A DNA stretch of 64,000 nucleotides, taken from Euborellia annulipes (Eukaryota; Arthropoda; Insecta; Dermaptera; Anisolabididae). Numbering within the stretch: the first letter of the stretch is position 1; every line of letters starts with the position of its first letter. Below are positions 1 through 11,885 of the stretch, piece by piece. The stretch is taken from contig JAKCPI010000440.1 in NCBI GenBank assembly GCA_023213315.1, forward strand, positions 1 through 64,000, read 5' to 3'. A program made the position numbers and the translations under genes. The notes below the pieces were generated by a model. The model had not been told where the DNA came from, made no database searches, and saw only the letters and a list, made by a program, of their open reading frames with translations.

Positions 1-83
1 AAAAATAATAATTAAAAATAAAATATTAAATGTTATAATGAAAAAAGCAAATGGATTTAAAATAAAATAATTGAAAAAAAAAA

Positions 84-1080
84 AAAAATCTGGTGTGACT
101 GGCGCACAGCACACAACTTTCTCTTACCCTTCGGTAAGAGAAAGTTGTGCACCGTGCTGGTCACACCAGATTTTTTGTGTCGAGATATATTTAGTTTCCG
201 CTAGCACCTTAGTTTCAAACTTGCATTTTAAATGTTGACCGCTTGAAATAAACTATGGTTATTTTTCAAAATTTTAATCTCATATTTGGACATTTTATAC
301 ACAATATAGAATCGTAAATAAATACAAAATTTCATAAGAATTGGAAAAAAAAAATTTTAAATGCGTAAAAAGTTCCAAAGGGGACCCCCTTTTGAATCGA
401 AATTAACATACAAATCCCTATAGGAAATTAACATTGTTCCTATGCGAAGATAAGGTGGAAAGGGAATTTAAAAAGAGTAGAGAGAGACGATAATGTTTGC
501 AAGTGAGAGAGAGAGAGTGAGATATGTTTTCTCCGAAACAATCAAAGACAGAAATAAAATAAAATACGAGAAAGTTAAAAAAAATGGGAATTTAAATAAT
601 AATTGATTTTTAATCTAATAAAAAGAAAAAGATTTAAATTCCGTTACCATGGCAACCAGTTCTATCTTTCCTATGAAGCACAAGAGTAAAGTGGTCTTCA
701 GAAGATTTCAACGGCAAAATGAGAATATACATTTTAAAGAGCATCTAAAAAATAATTGATTTATGAATTTTAAAAAAAAATCCTTGGAGGGAATTTTGAG
801 AAAATCGAAAAAAACTGAAAAAGTACATCAGTAAAGTACTAGTACTTTTTGGCCGATTTTGTTCAAAAGCTTATTTTGAGATTCTTCAAAGGTACCTAAG
901 TTAAATATAAAATTTCAATCCGGTAGCTCAATTCCTTCATGCTAAAAATCGTTACACACACACAGACACACACACACACACAGACCAATTTGCGGGACCC
1001 ACTTTGTTGGACCTCAAAACATGTATATCCATCAAAATCTCGACATCGAATTTTTGACATGATCGCAATACTTTCTCTCC
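84..1080 (+). mobile_element. HPE element, copy 1
   Basis: HPE is a name used here for a dispersed non-autonomous element with at least a dozen copies in this window. It starts with a ~90-base fold-back (84-176) whose arms contain AATCTGGTGTGAC and CTTTCTCTTACC. The body contains GTTACCATGGCAAC, the perfect palindrome AAAGTACTAGTACTTT, then a (CA)n/GACAGACA microsatellite, and it ends near CCAATACTTTCTCTC. It has no coding capacity. Terminal stem-loops plus an internal GTCT/CA microsatellite recall Helitron-derived DINE/HINE elements, but that assignment is inference. This copy carries an extra ~300-base block (230-560) absent from the shorter copies. Confidence 0.75.
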
Positions 1081-1199
1081 TATCATCATACTATATTATA
1101 ATTGCCTAAGACCGTGTCCGATGTGTGAAACAACCAATCAGGCATCAGGGATAGCGCCATGGTAACAAAATATAAATATTTACCCATGTTTACGATTTT

Positions 1200-1872
1200 T
1201 ACTTTCTCTTACCTATGTATATATGTAATATATATAGAGAGAGAAAGTATTGGGTTCATGTCAAAAATTCGATGTCGAGATTTTGATGGATCTTCACGTT
1301 TTGAGGTCCCCTGAATCCAAAAAAGTGGTTTTCGCGACATGGTCTGTCTGTGTGTGGGTGTGTGGGTGGGTGTGTGTGTGTTCAATTTTAAGCATGAAGG
1401 AATTGAGCTATGAGGCTGAAATTTTATATTTAAGTTAAACATCCTCCTGGACCGGAAAAATAAGCTTTTAATCAAAATCGGCCAAAGAGTACTAGTACTT
1501 TACTGATGTACTTTTTCAGTTTTTTTCGATTTTCTCAAAATTTGCTCCAACGATTTTTTTAAAATTCAAAAATCAATTATTTTTTAGATGCTCTTTCAAA
1601 TGTATATTCTCATTTTGCGATTGAAATCTTCTGAAGACCACTTTACTCTTGTATTTCATAGGGAAGATAGGAGAAATGGTTGCCATGGTAACAAAATATA
1701 AATATTTTCCCATACTTATAAATTTTACATCTGAATTCAAATGTTCCGTACTGTCGGGAACTAAATATATGTCGACACAAAAAATCTGGTGTGACAAGCA
1801 CAGAACACAACTTTCGATTACCGAAGGTAAGAGAAAGTTGTGTGCTGTGCGCCAGTCACACCAGATTTTTTT
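1200..1872 (-). mobile_element. HPE element, copy 2 (inverted)
   Basis: Reverse orientation, running from ACTTTCTCTTACC at 1200 through the (GT)n tract at ~1345-1380 and the tactagtac palindrome to the terminal hairpin at 1779-1872. The hairpin arms are not identical: one reads CTGGCGCACAGCACACAAC, the other ACAAGCACAGAACACAAC. The same asymmetry recurs in other copies, so it predates their spread. Confidence 0.75.
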
Positions 1873-1904
1873 ATTTATTTACATTTTGAATTCTAAAATA
1901 TCGG

Positions 1905-2007
1905 CGTAAATTTTTTGTCTGTGTACCGGGAGAGTCCCGGAAAGGATATGATTCACAAAAAATCTTAAGTTCATGAATAATTAACCGCTAAAATAATCTC
2001 TACATAT
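1905..2007 (+). mobile_element. Helitron-like fragment
   Basis: Block with TGTCTGTGTACCGGGAGAG and AGTCCCGGAAAGGATATG, repeated at 57235-57325 (minus) and 57760-57860 (plus) next to Helitron-type ends. No coding content. Confidence 0.5.
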
Positions 2008-3002
2008 AAAAATCTGGTGTGACTGGCGCACAGCACACAACTTTCTCTTACCCTTCGGTAAGAGAAAGTTGCGCACTGTGCTGGTCACACCAGATTTTTT
2101 GTGTCGAGTTATATTTAGTTTCCGATAGCACCTTAGTTTCAAACTTGGATTTTAAATGTTGACTGCTTGAAATAAACTATGGTTATTTTTAAAAATTTTA
2201 ATCTCATATTTGGACATTTTATACACAATATAGAATCGTAAATAAATACAAAATTTCATAAGAATTGGAAAAAAAAATTTTAAATGCCTAAAAAGTTTCA
2301 AAGGGGACCCCCTTTTGAATCGAAATTAACATACAAATCCCTATAGGAAATTAACATTAGGCCTATGAGAGAAGGCGGAGAGACAGGCGATAATGTTTGC
2401 AAGTGAGAGAGAGAGATATATATATGTTTTCTCCTAAGCAATTAAAGACACAAATAAATGGGAATTTAAATAATAATTGATTTTTAATCTAATAAAAAGA
2501 AAAAGATTTAAATTCCGTTACCATGGCAACCATTTCTATCTTTCCTATGAAGAACAAGAGTAAAGTGGTCTTCAGAAGATTTCAACGGCAAAATGAGAAT
2601 ATACATTTTAAAGAGCATCTAAAAAATAATTGATTTTTTGAATTTTAAAAAAAATCCTTGGAGGGAATTTTGAGAAAATCGAAAAAAACTGAAAAAGTAC
2701 ATCAGTAAAGTACTAGTACTTTTTGGCCGATTTTGTTCAAAAGCTTATTTTGAGCGTGTGGGAAGGTACCTAAGTTAAATATAAAATTTCAATCCGGTAG
2801 CTCAATTCCTTCATGCTAAAAATCTGTCCACACATACAGACACACATACATACACACACACAGACCAATTTGCGGGACCCACTAATTTGGACTCAGGGGA
2901 CCTCAAAACATGTATATCCATCAAAATCTCGACATCGAATTTTTGACATGATCGCAATACTTTCTCTCTCTATATATTTCATATATAGGGTACGAGAAAG
3001 TA
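2008..3002 (+). mobile_element. HPE element, copy 3
   Basis: Long form like copy 1: terminal hairpin 2008-2100, the extra block, the palindrome near 2710, a CA microsatellite near 2825-2865, and the end hairpin TACTTTCTCTC...GAGAAAGTA at 2960-3002. It is separated from copy 2 by a Helitron-like fragment. Confidence 0.75.
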
Positions 3003-3092
3003 AAAATGAAAAGGGAAAATGTATGTACCGGTATGTATATAAGTAGGCGAGCAAGGGGGTCCAGAGGGCGCAGCCCCTGGCTTTCCGTCTAG
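3003..3092 (+). mobile_element. Helitron-like 3' segment ending CTAG
   Basis: AAAATGAAAAGGGAAAATG, then GGGGGTCCAGAGGGCGCAGC, ending CCGTCTAG^T. Helitrons end in CTRR, insert before T, and have a GC-rich hairpin just inside the 3' end. Partial: the internal hairpin is reduced. Confidence 0.5.
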
Positions 3093-3093
3093 T

Positions 3094-3509
3094 ATATTTC
3101 ATATATAGGGTACGAGAAAGTAAAAAGTGGTTTTTTCGCGACATGGTCTGTCTGTCTGTGTGTGTGTGAACAAAATATCTCAAGAACGAAAAGAGTTAGG
3201 AGGTTGAAATTTTATATTTAGGTTAGGCACCCTCATGGGACACGACACGAAGCTTTTGAACAAAATCGGCCAAAAAGTACTAGTACTTTACTGATGTACT
3301 TTTTCAGTTTTTTTCGATTTTCTCAAAAATTCGCTCCAAGGATTTTTTTTAAAATTCATAAATCAACTATTTTTTAGATGCTCTTTAAAATGTATATTCT
3401 CATTTTGCCGTTGAAATCTTCTGAAGACCACTTTACTCTTGTTCTTCATAGGAAAGATAGAAATGGTTGCCATGGTAACGGAATTTAAATCTTTTTCTTT
3501 TTATTAGAT
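3094..3509 (-). mobile_element. HPE element, copy 4 (inverted, lacks its hairpin)
   Basis: Begins with the same end hairpin as copy 3 (tatagggtacgagaaag), runs through CTGTCTGTCTG and the palindrome near 3280, and stops at TTTTTATTAGATT just before the hairpin of copy 5. Copies 3 and 4 are arranged tail to tail around a short Helitron-like segment. Confidence 0.7.
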
Positions 3510-3510
3510 T

Positions 3511-4011
3511 AAAAATCTGGTGTGACTGGCGCACAGCACACAACTTTCTCTTACCTTCGGTAATCGAAAGTTGTGTTCTGTGCTTGTCTCACCAGATTTT
3601 TTGTGTCGACATGTATTTAGTTTCCGACAGTAGGGTACAATTGAATTCAAGATGTAAAATTTATAAGTATGGCAAAATATTTATATTTTGTTACCATGGC
3701 AACCATTTCTCCTATCTTTTCTATGGAGTACAAGAGTAAAGTGGTCTTCAGAAGATTTCAATCGCAAAATGAGAATATACACTTGAAAGATCATCTAAAA
3801 AATAATTGATTTTTGAATTTTAAAAAAAATCGTTAGAGCGAATTTTGAGAAAATCGAAAAAAACTGAAAAAGTACATCAGTAAAGTACTAGTACTCTTTG
3901 GCCGATTTTGATTAAAAGCTTATTTTTCCGGTCCCGGGGGGTATTTAACTTAATTATAAAATTTCAACCTCCTAGCTCAATTCCTTCATGCTTAAAATTG
4001 AACACACACCT

Positions 4012-4069
<58 letters not shown>

Positions 4070-4234
4070 ACACACACACACACACAGACAGACCATGTCG
4101 CGAAAACCACTTTTTTGGATTCAGGGGACCTCAAAACGTGAAGATCCATCAAAATCTCGACATCGAATTTTTGACATGAATCCAATACTTTCTCTCTATA
4201 TATATATTACATATATACATAGGTAAGAGAAAGT
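3511..4234 (+). mobile_element. HPE element, copy 5
   Basis: Best short-form copy: hairpin 3511-3602, GTTACCATGGCAACC, the AAGTACTAGTACTC motif, a long CA microsatellite (~4019-4090) and the end hairpin TACTTTCTCTC...GAGAAAGTA at 4188-4234. Length 724 bases, a useful reference for the family. Confidence 0.75.
4019..4090 (+). repeat. (CA)n microsatellite inside HPE
   Basis: Nearly pure CA repeat with two CAGA interruptions. Weak apparent reading frames here come only from this tract. Confidence 0.9.
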
Positions 4235-4499
4235 AATTAAAGATGAATTAATATATAATTTAAGGGAGTGCATTGAACGAAGTGGGGCGATTTATATCAA
4301 AAAGTATTCATTAACAAACCAAAATAAATAAAAAAAGGGAATTAAATAAATACACTAAACGAATGATGGACCGATAAGCTTAGAGGCTCGACTTGTACTT
4401 CCCTAGAGCAGGCCTAAGTCTCTCTGCACAACTCAACTTAAAGAGTAAAAATTATTTCCATTTATATTTCACAGAGATATTTTTAATTGAAATTCTAAA

Positions 4500-4602
4500 T
4501 TGGTAAAAGTCTTGTCCTTTCTCGCCGGTGACATGTTTGCCGAAGGTGAGCAAGGGACACTGGCTAGGCCCAAAGCCCGCTGAAGGCGGGTCTTGCAGCT
4601 AG
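4500..4602 (+). mobile_element. Helitron-like 3' end
   Basis: Contains the hairpin AAGCCCGCTGAAGGCGGGTC and ends GCAGCTAG^T, the expected Helitron 3' structure. The 5' boundary is not defined. Confidence 0.5.
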
Positions 4603-4679
4603 TTTCATATAAAATATTTCACTTTTTAATGTCACACAAAAAGATGAACTCCAGGCTTTGAAAATTACTGATTTTAATA

Positions 4680-4880
4680 TGAAATTAAACAGTGAAATAG
4701 AATTTATTTTTTCAATTAAAAAAAAAATATATTTAATTACTAATTATGATAGAAAAGCATGGGGGGATGGGGGAGGAGAGAGCGAAAAAGAGAACGGACT
4801 TCATATGATTAAAGAAAAACATGTTAATAATAGTGAATTAATTAATAAGTTTTGTTTTTAAATTTTATCTATTAAAAAAT
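4680..4880 (+). repeat. Dispersed repeat, unknown family
   Basis: A ~190-base block with AAAGCATGGGG and AGAGAACGGACTTCAT, repeated with high similarity at 8540-8722. No coding potential. Confidence 0.6.
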
Positions 4881-4883
4881 TAA

Positions 4884-7506
4884 AATTTTGAAAAAGTGCG
4901 ATTTTATCTAAAAATTCGCAGGTTTTACTTCATAAAACGAAAACCAAGTATCGTAGAAAAATTATTCTTGGCTCATTTCATAGCAAATTTAATTCTCTTG
5001 AGGTTTTATAATAACTATTTTTTCATTAAAACGTATAGATCTAGAGATATTTACAAATTACCATTTCGGTTTTGATATATTGCTCTTTCTGAAAAATAAA
5101 TGGAAAGTCACATATTAGACCATTCGATATAACATTTTGCCGAAAAAATATTTCGAAGGGAATGAAATTTTTACTGGTTATTTGGGGGTACTCTAGAATG
5201 CCAATCCTAAGTTTTTGATCTCGAGGACCATGTGGGGGGGAGGGGGAGGGGGGACAAAAACCTCAAAAATTTGAGAATTCTTCAGTTTTTTGCTTATATC
5301 TTGTAAACTATTCATATTTTGTGAAATATAGCATAATTCAAAGTTGTAGAGCATTAAATTTGCTAAAATTTGGTACATAAAATGAATTCGTAGACCCAAT
5401 ACTAACGGCCGGTCAAAATTAAATAGAATTTTACTTTTCGAGAAATCTATCTATCTAAATTTGACCGGTCGTATTACGATTTATATTCGGTTTACAAATT
5501 CGTTTTATGTACCATATTTTAGTAAATCTAGTACTCTACAACTTTATTTAATGCTATGGTGGAGATAACATGGTTAGTTTACGCGGTATAACGAAAAACT
5601 GAAAAAGACCAACATTTTTGTGGTCTTACTTTTGACCGACCGTATTTCGGTTAATATTGAGTTTACAAATACATTTTATGTAGGAAAGCTTAGTAATCTA
5701 ATCCTCTACAACTTTGTATAGGACTAGGGTAAACAAAATATGTTTAGTTTACGAAATATATGAGAAAAACTGAAAAAAGTTAAAGATTTTTGAGGTTTTT
5801 TCCTCCTCTACCCCCTCCAAGTTAAGAGAGGGTCGTCCAAGTCGAAGACTTCCCAGCTAGCAGAGACCCGTCAAAATGACGTCGGAAACTGGTCAGAGAT
5901 GACCAGAAATGACGTTATGTTTGACGACAAAATGACCTAAAAATCACGGACTAATGTCACAGACCGATGACGACATTTTGAAACGTCAAAAAAACGTGAT
6001 TCCGTGACTTTTTTTTTGACCAATTTTTTGACGTCAAAATGACCTAAAAATCACGGACTAATGTCACAGACCGATGACTACATTTTGAAACGTCAAAAAA
6101 ACGTGATTCCGTGACTTTTTTTTGACCTTTTTATAATCTGATGGATAAATAAAATGAGAAACAAACTCGCATATAAAATTAAATTGTATTAATAATATAA
6201 TTATAAAACACATTATTTTAGCAAATAAATACATCTCTTCTCTATCCATATAAATGACAAAAATAGAAAAGTTGAAATTTAATATATATATGACTAATTA
6301 TAAAATAATAATTGAGAGATTTAATTATTCAATTTTTAATTTTAATTAGTACCTATATCGATATTTTATTTTAATACTTTTGTAAAAACGCGATTTTCTA
6401 TACACTATTATATAAAAGACAATGTTACAGACTATAGCCATTACAGGATCATCATTAGTTATAAATTCAACAGCAATAAAAGACATGACTTCATTAACTG
6501 CCACCATAGATAATAGACTGTCACTAACTGAACCGGTACGATCCTTTGAGTGTGCTAACAGTTGCGCATGCGGGAAATGCATGTGCATGCGCGAAATGTG
6601 TGCGCATGCGTATTAAAATAAAAATATGGAGGTAAGAGAAAGTAATAATAAGTGTCGTGATCGGTACCTGATCGGTACGTCTTTATAATGTGATATTTTG
6701 CACGTTTTAAAGACGTCACAAAAAAGACGTTTTATTTTAGGTTTTAATTAGTCATTTGACGTCTTTTGACCAGTTATGACCAATTTCGGACGTCATTTTG
6801 ACGAGGTTCTGCTAGCTGGGTTAGGATAGACAATCTGGCGTACCCTCAAATAACGTGTAAAAATTTAATTCACTTCGGAATACTTTCTAGGTAAAAAGTA
6901 GATAATGACATGACTATTCGTTTTTTCTGATATTTTTTTTTCATTTCTAGTAAATTTGTCCAACATTGACCAGTCCTATTTCGGTTAGTATTGGGTCTAC
7001 GAATTCATTTTATATACCAAATTTTAGCAAATTTAATGCTCTACAACTTTGAATTATGCTATATTTCACAAAATATGAATAGTTTACGAGATATAAGCAA
7101 AAAACTGAAGAATTCTCAAATTTTTGAGGTTTTTGTCTCCCTCCCCCTCCCCCCACATGGTCCTCGAGGTCAAAAACTTAGGATTGGCATTCTAGAGTAC
7201 CCCCAAATAACCAGTAAAAATTTCATTCCCTTCGAAATATTTTTCCGGCAAAATGTTATATCGAATGGTCTATAATGTGAATTTCTATTTATTTTTCAGA
7301 AAGAGCAATATATCAAAACCGAAATGGTAATTTGTAAATATCTCTAAATCTATACGTTTTAATGAAAAAATAGTTATTATAAAACCTCAAGAGAATTAAA
7401 TTTGCTATGAAATGAGCCAAGAATAATTTTTCTACGATACTTTGTTTTCGTTTTATGAAGTAAAACCTGCGAATTTTTAGATAAAATCGCACTTTTTCAA
7501 AATTTT
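4884..7506. mobile_element. Element A with ~520-bp terminal inverted repeats
   Basis: Bases 4884-5405 are repeated in inverse orientation at about 6980-7506, from GAAAAAGTGCGATTTTATC outside to GACCCAATACTAAC inside. Between 5460 and 5800 there are degenerate ~190-base subrepeats sharing CTCTACAACTTT and GTTTACGAGATATA. It is interrupted by element B. No transposase is seen and no superfamily is assigned. Confidence 0.7.
5851..6820. mobile_element. Element B, inserted in element A
   Basis: Termini CCCAGCTAGCAGA at 5851 and TCTGCTAGCTGGG at 6820 are inverted copies, followed by subterminal CGTCAAAATGACGTC on both sides. GACGTCA-rich repeats occur at 5875-6120 and 6695-6800. About 970 bases, non-coding. 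The target duplication is unclear. Confidence 0.6.
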
Positions 7507-7599
7507 AACCCCGATGAGGCACGGGTTAACGTTACCCAATTTAGCTAAAACTTTGCCATTATCATTTTCTATCCAAAAGACAACTTTTAGGAGGTTCGT

Positions 7600-7880
7600 T
7601 GAATATTTTAAATTATTTTAAAAATTATATTTTATCAATTTAAAAATTGAATTATTAAATCTCACAATTATTTTTTTATAATTCGTTATATATATTAAAT
7701 TTCAACTTTCTTATTTTTGTCGTCATGGATTGTGACGTCATAGCTTGTAGCGTCATGGCTTTTTACGTCACGGCTTTTTACGTCACGGCTTTTTACGTCA
7801 CCTCGTTACAAAGCGACATGCTGATAGAAGAACCAAAAAATTTGTAGTGATATAATAAAAGTTTCACTTTAAAAATAATA
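7600..7880 (+). mobile_element. Fragment of the element family that hosts the 119-bp satellite
   Basis: Shares the repeated TTTTACGTCACGGC run and the end ATAAAAGTTTCACTTT with copies at 53138-53520 and 19036-21605. GTCA/GTCACGG units repeat four or five times at 7730-7805. Confidence 0.55.
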
Positions 7881-8850
7881 TTTTAGTTTATTAGAAGGGG
7901 GTGATTTACACCCTCTCACTCCCTGGGTGTCATACTTTATCAGAGTGTTATGATTACAAATTGGATATTATTATGAGTTTATTAAAAAGAGAAAAAAAAG
8001 TGAAAATATACTAAATATGTAATATTGCGATCATATCAAAAATTCGACGTCGAGGATATATACTCGTTTTGAGGGTGCCTAATTCCAAAAAAAAGTGGGT
8101 CCCTCAAAATGCTCAGTAGGGATGTTTGTTTGTTCAAATCTATTTCGACACAAAAAAAAAAATCTGGCAAACAAATACAGAATGCAACTTTAAATTACCG
8201 ACAGTAAGAGAAAGTTATGTACTGTGCAATCACTCACACCAGATTACCTTTCTCCCTCACTGAAAAACTCCTCTGGATCCGCCCTTGTTAAGGGGAGGGA
8301 GAGAGAACATACCCCAATTGATTGGAGGAAAGAATTTTATAAAAAATATAATTTTTATTTTGAAATTTTATTTATAATAGTAATTTGGAGTATTAGAAGG
8401 GGTGGATTACACCCTCTCTCATCCCACTTTATTAAATACCTTGATAATTAGATGATCAAACGGGGAGTCGTGAATTTGGGGGGTGAACGAACGTCGTTTT
8501 TGCACAAATAACAAAGAAATAGACGAAATTTAAGAATTTAATTTTTCAATTTAAAAAAATATTTAATTACTAATTATAATAGAAGTTATTTTGTTAAGAA
8601 AAGCATGGGGTGGGGGAGGAGGGAGAGAAAAAGAGAACGGACTTCATTTGATTAAAGAAAAACATGTTAATAATAGAGAATTAATAAAGAATATTTGTTT
8701 TTAAATTTTATCTATTAAAAAAAATAATATTTTAGTTTATTAGAAGGGGGTGATTTACACCCTCTCACTCCCTGGGTGTCATACTTTATCAGAGTGTTAT
8801 AATTACAAATTGGATATTATTATGAGTTTATTAAAAAGAGAGAAAAAAAA
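7880..8850 (+). repeat. Dispersed repeats and a hAT-MITE fragment
   Basis: A block with GGGGGTGATTTACACCCTCT occurs at 7895-7993 and again at 8735-8845, with a shorter version near 8395-8430. Bases 8029-8109 are an inverted HPE fragment. Bases 8155-8287 end CTCTGGATCCGCCCTTG and match the right part of the hAT MITE at 59206-59462, including its degenerate HPE hairpin. Nothing coding. Confidence 0.5.
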
Positions 8851-8869
8851 AGTGGAAATATAAATAATT

Positions 8870-9720
8870 ATAAAATGTTAGTTAATCCGTTATGCAAATG
8901 AGATAAGGAAATATTCAATACCTTAATGATAAGATGACCAAACGAGCAGGTGGATGAACGTCTTAATTGCACAAATAACACAACACAATATAAAAGAAAC
9001 TAAAACACACGCGAGAGACGAACGGAGTGACTCATGACACGACCCGAATACAACTAGAGACATGCAGGCAGGCAGCAGGCAGAGAGAGACAGCATTGCTC
9101 TCGAAGCGCCCAAGAAATAAATAATTATCAAATAAATTCTCTATTTATAAAAAAATACTTTTCATTTGAAAACAAACTAACGGGGATTTATTCTTTTGGG
9201 AATAAAATCGATATCTCTTTATTAAATAACTATTAAAAAACCTCACTTCCTTTACACACCCCTAATACTCACCCTCTATAAAATAAAATACTTCTAAGCG
9301 TAATTTTTTGTATTTATTTATTTATTAGGGATATATTCGAAGTGAAATAATTTTTAAAAGACTTATTTTTACAAAAAAAAAACGAAATTTCCTGTGTTAT
9401 TTAAATGGGAAATCGAAAATATCAATGAGCCACCTCTTAATATTAATATTAAGAGCTCAGGTCTTACCAGAATTTTTTTTTCATCATTTCGAATGAGATT
9501 TTCATAGTAACTAAGGGAAAAAAAATTTTTTTGGCCCACCCTAATATATATAGAAATATTTTTCGAGATCTATATATTTGAATAAGATAATAGTATTCAA
9601 AATACCCCGATTCGGACTAAACAAGTCATAGATATATTTAAAAGGATGTTTGGCCTCACCAATAAAAAACACTCACAGTCTCGTTAAAAATATCTAATAT
9701 ACGGTATATATTCATAAATA
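8870..9720. other. No feature recognised
   Basis: AT-rich sequence. I see no domain-bearing frame and no clear repeat boundary. Confidence 0.4.
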
Positions 9721-9739
9721 ATTTTTATCGTATAGGCCT

Positions 9740-9837
9740 AAAATCTTATATAGTCTAAGTTGCCGAATAGACTGTGTGCTTCTGTGTCTGACAAAGAGTG
9801 TGAGTGTGGAGGGGGAAAAGTGTGTTAAAAAAAAAAC
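9740..9837 (+). mobile_element. SINE-A 3' fragment
   Basis: Tail of the tRNA-derived SINE-A: AAGTTGCCGAATAGACTGTG, a GTGTGAGTGTG-rich stretch and a terminal A run. Confidence 0.6.
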
Positions 9838-9904
9838 CTTAATAAAATAATTCTTAAAGTTATTTTTTCATCAATTTCCGTTCAATTAAAATTGCAATAA
9901 ATTG

Positions 9905-10428
9905 AAAAAATCTGGTGTGACTGGCGCACAGCACACAACTTTCTCTTACCTTCGGTAATCGAAAGTTGTGTTCTGTGCTTGTCACACCAGATTTTTTGTG
10001 TCGACATGTATTTAGTTCCCGACAGTAGGGTACAATTGAATTCAAGATGTAAAATTTATAAGTATGGGAAAATATTTATATTTTGTTACCATGGCAACCA
10101 TTTCTCCTATCTTCCCTATGAAATACAAGAGTAAAGTGGTCTTCAGAAGATTTCAATTGCAAATATACATTTTAAAGAGCATCTAAAAAATAATTGATTT
10201 TTGAATTTAAAAAAAAATCGTTAGAGCGAATTTTGAGAAAATCGAAAAAAACCTGAAAAAGTACATCAGTAAAGTACTAGTACTCTTTGGCCGATTTTGA
10301 TTAAAAGCTTATTTTTCCGGTCCCGGGGGGTGTTTAACTTAAATATAAAATTTCAACCTCCTAGCTCAATTCCTTCATGCTTAAAATTGAACACAGACAC
10401 ACACACACACAGACAGACCATTTTATGA
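9905..10428 (+). mobile_element. HPE element, copy 7 (short form)
   Basis: Hairpin 9905-9997, the GTTACCATGGCAACC motif, the tactagtac motif and the CA microsatellite near 10390. Truncated shortly after the microsatellite. Confidence 0.7.
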
Positions 10429-10989
10429 CACACAACGCCATCTTATCGGGGTCCAGGGGGCTCAGCCCCGAAGACACTCTACCCAATTAGACATTTCATT
10501 TAAGCTACTATAATCATATACAGATCAAATAAATCGGATAACTTCACAACATCGTCCTTTATCATTACTTGACTAACTACTTCAATAAATAATTTGAAAT
10601 GAAATAAAAGAAATGCAAAATAGGTTAGTTAAATGGTTCTCACATTTCAAACAAAGCCTATGGGGTTTTTTTTTTACTACACATAGTAGGTGTGCCACCT
10701 CTGCCACTACTAAACAACGCTTGATTTATATCCTCATTAGCTTTGCTTGGCTTTCATTTAATTTTATCTATTGGCTCACACTTGGAGTGGGATTTAAAGG
10801 GTACCATGTATGGGCGGCGGCGAAGATGATCAGATTATAGACTACGAGGCCAATCGGAAAAGAAAAATTAATATTTCGATTAAATTATTTTTTTTTTTTT
10901 CTTTTTAAACGAACTATATATAGTAGTGGATCTAAATTAACAACAACAATTTTATAACAGCGGAAATTATTAATTGAGATAGAGAAATC

Positions 10990-11158
10990 ATGTTTTTTTT
11001 TTTTTTAATTTTCCTATCTCTCAACTCCAATAACAGAGAGACGGAGGAGACAGAGGCAATGTTTGAAAATTTTCACGGCAAGTGGGATTTGAACCCGAGT
11101 TGTATAGCAACTCTAGATTCGTAATCTGCAGCTTAACCGATTAGTCCCGAGGCCCCTC
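10990..11158 (-). mobile_element. tRNA-derived SINE (family C)
   Basis: On the minus strand it starts GGGGCCTCGGGACTAATCGG, has a pol III B-box GGTTCAAATCC, and ends in an A run (T run at 10993-11006 on plus). The acceptor arm does not pair with a 3' strand, so this is a tRNA-like SINE head, not a tRNA gene. A relative lies at 22062-22193. Confidence 0.55.
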
Positions 11159-11359
11159 TAATAAACTATTTATAAACTATTCATTATTAAAAGATCAAAG
11201 AAAATTAAACAAATACATGAGAATAAATATAGCCCTACCATCTTGCAATTTTTTTTTAGAGAAAATTTTTGCCAACATTTTTCCACGGAGCTATATTTTT
11301 TTCGCACTGCGAGACAATCAAACATTTCGGGTGGGGGGGGGGGGGGCTTATATACGCCC

Positions 11360-11575
11360 CACACACACATTCACACTGTCTTTTCGGCAACTCAGGCCAT
11401 ATAAGACATTTACGATAACCGTTATTAATTTAATATACATATATGGGGTCCAGGGATTCTTATTTAAGCCATTTGGTATCCAATTGGCTTAAATAAAATC
11501 ATCGGACTGCCTGGGGTCCGAACCCGCGACGTTTGGTATGCGAGGTTAGCACGCTAACCAACTACGCCAAGCCCG
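11360..11575 (-). mobile_element. SINE-A copy
   Basis: Minus-strand copy of the family: tRNA-like head with a B-box-like GGTTCGGACCC, then the GCCTGGACCCC body and the TGCCGAAAAGACAGTGTGAA tail. A G run (about 16) lies at its tail end. Confidence 0.75.
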
Positions 11576-11609
11576 GAGAAACAAAAAAAAAATAATTATT
11601 ACTATTTCA

Positions 11610-11885
11610 ATCCAGTGCCTGCTTGAGGATTTGTTTACATTCATAGAATACACAAATGCAAAGAATACATAAATATTTCTGTATATATTTACTATGGGAC
11701 AAATCGTAACTTTAGGAATTAATAACTCAAAAAGTTATAGGAATTTCGGAATGAAATTAATTTTCCTGTAATCCCTAGAATGTCCTCTTTATGCATATAA
11801 AATTTCGTTTCAAAATTCCAACGGGAAGTTGCCCAAATAGAGCGTGATAGAGGTACATTAGCGAATTATATCAATAGATAGGGTA
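11610..11885 (-). mobile_element. Helitron-like non-autonomous element
   Basis: Same family as 27493-27790 and 30961-31252. On the minus strand it runs from near TCTATTGATATAATTCGC through ACGCTCTATTTGGGCAACTT to CCTCAAGCAGGCACTGGAT. It lacks the CTAG hairpin end seen at 27492. Confidence 0.5.

Noticed and set aside
3908..4185. His/Thr-rich and Val/Cys-rich frames on both strands
   Set aside because: They are translations of the CA microsatellite in an HPE element.
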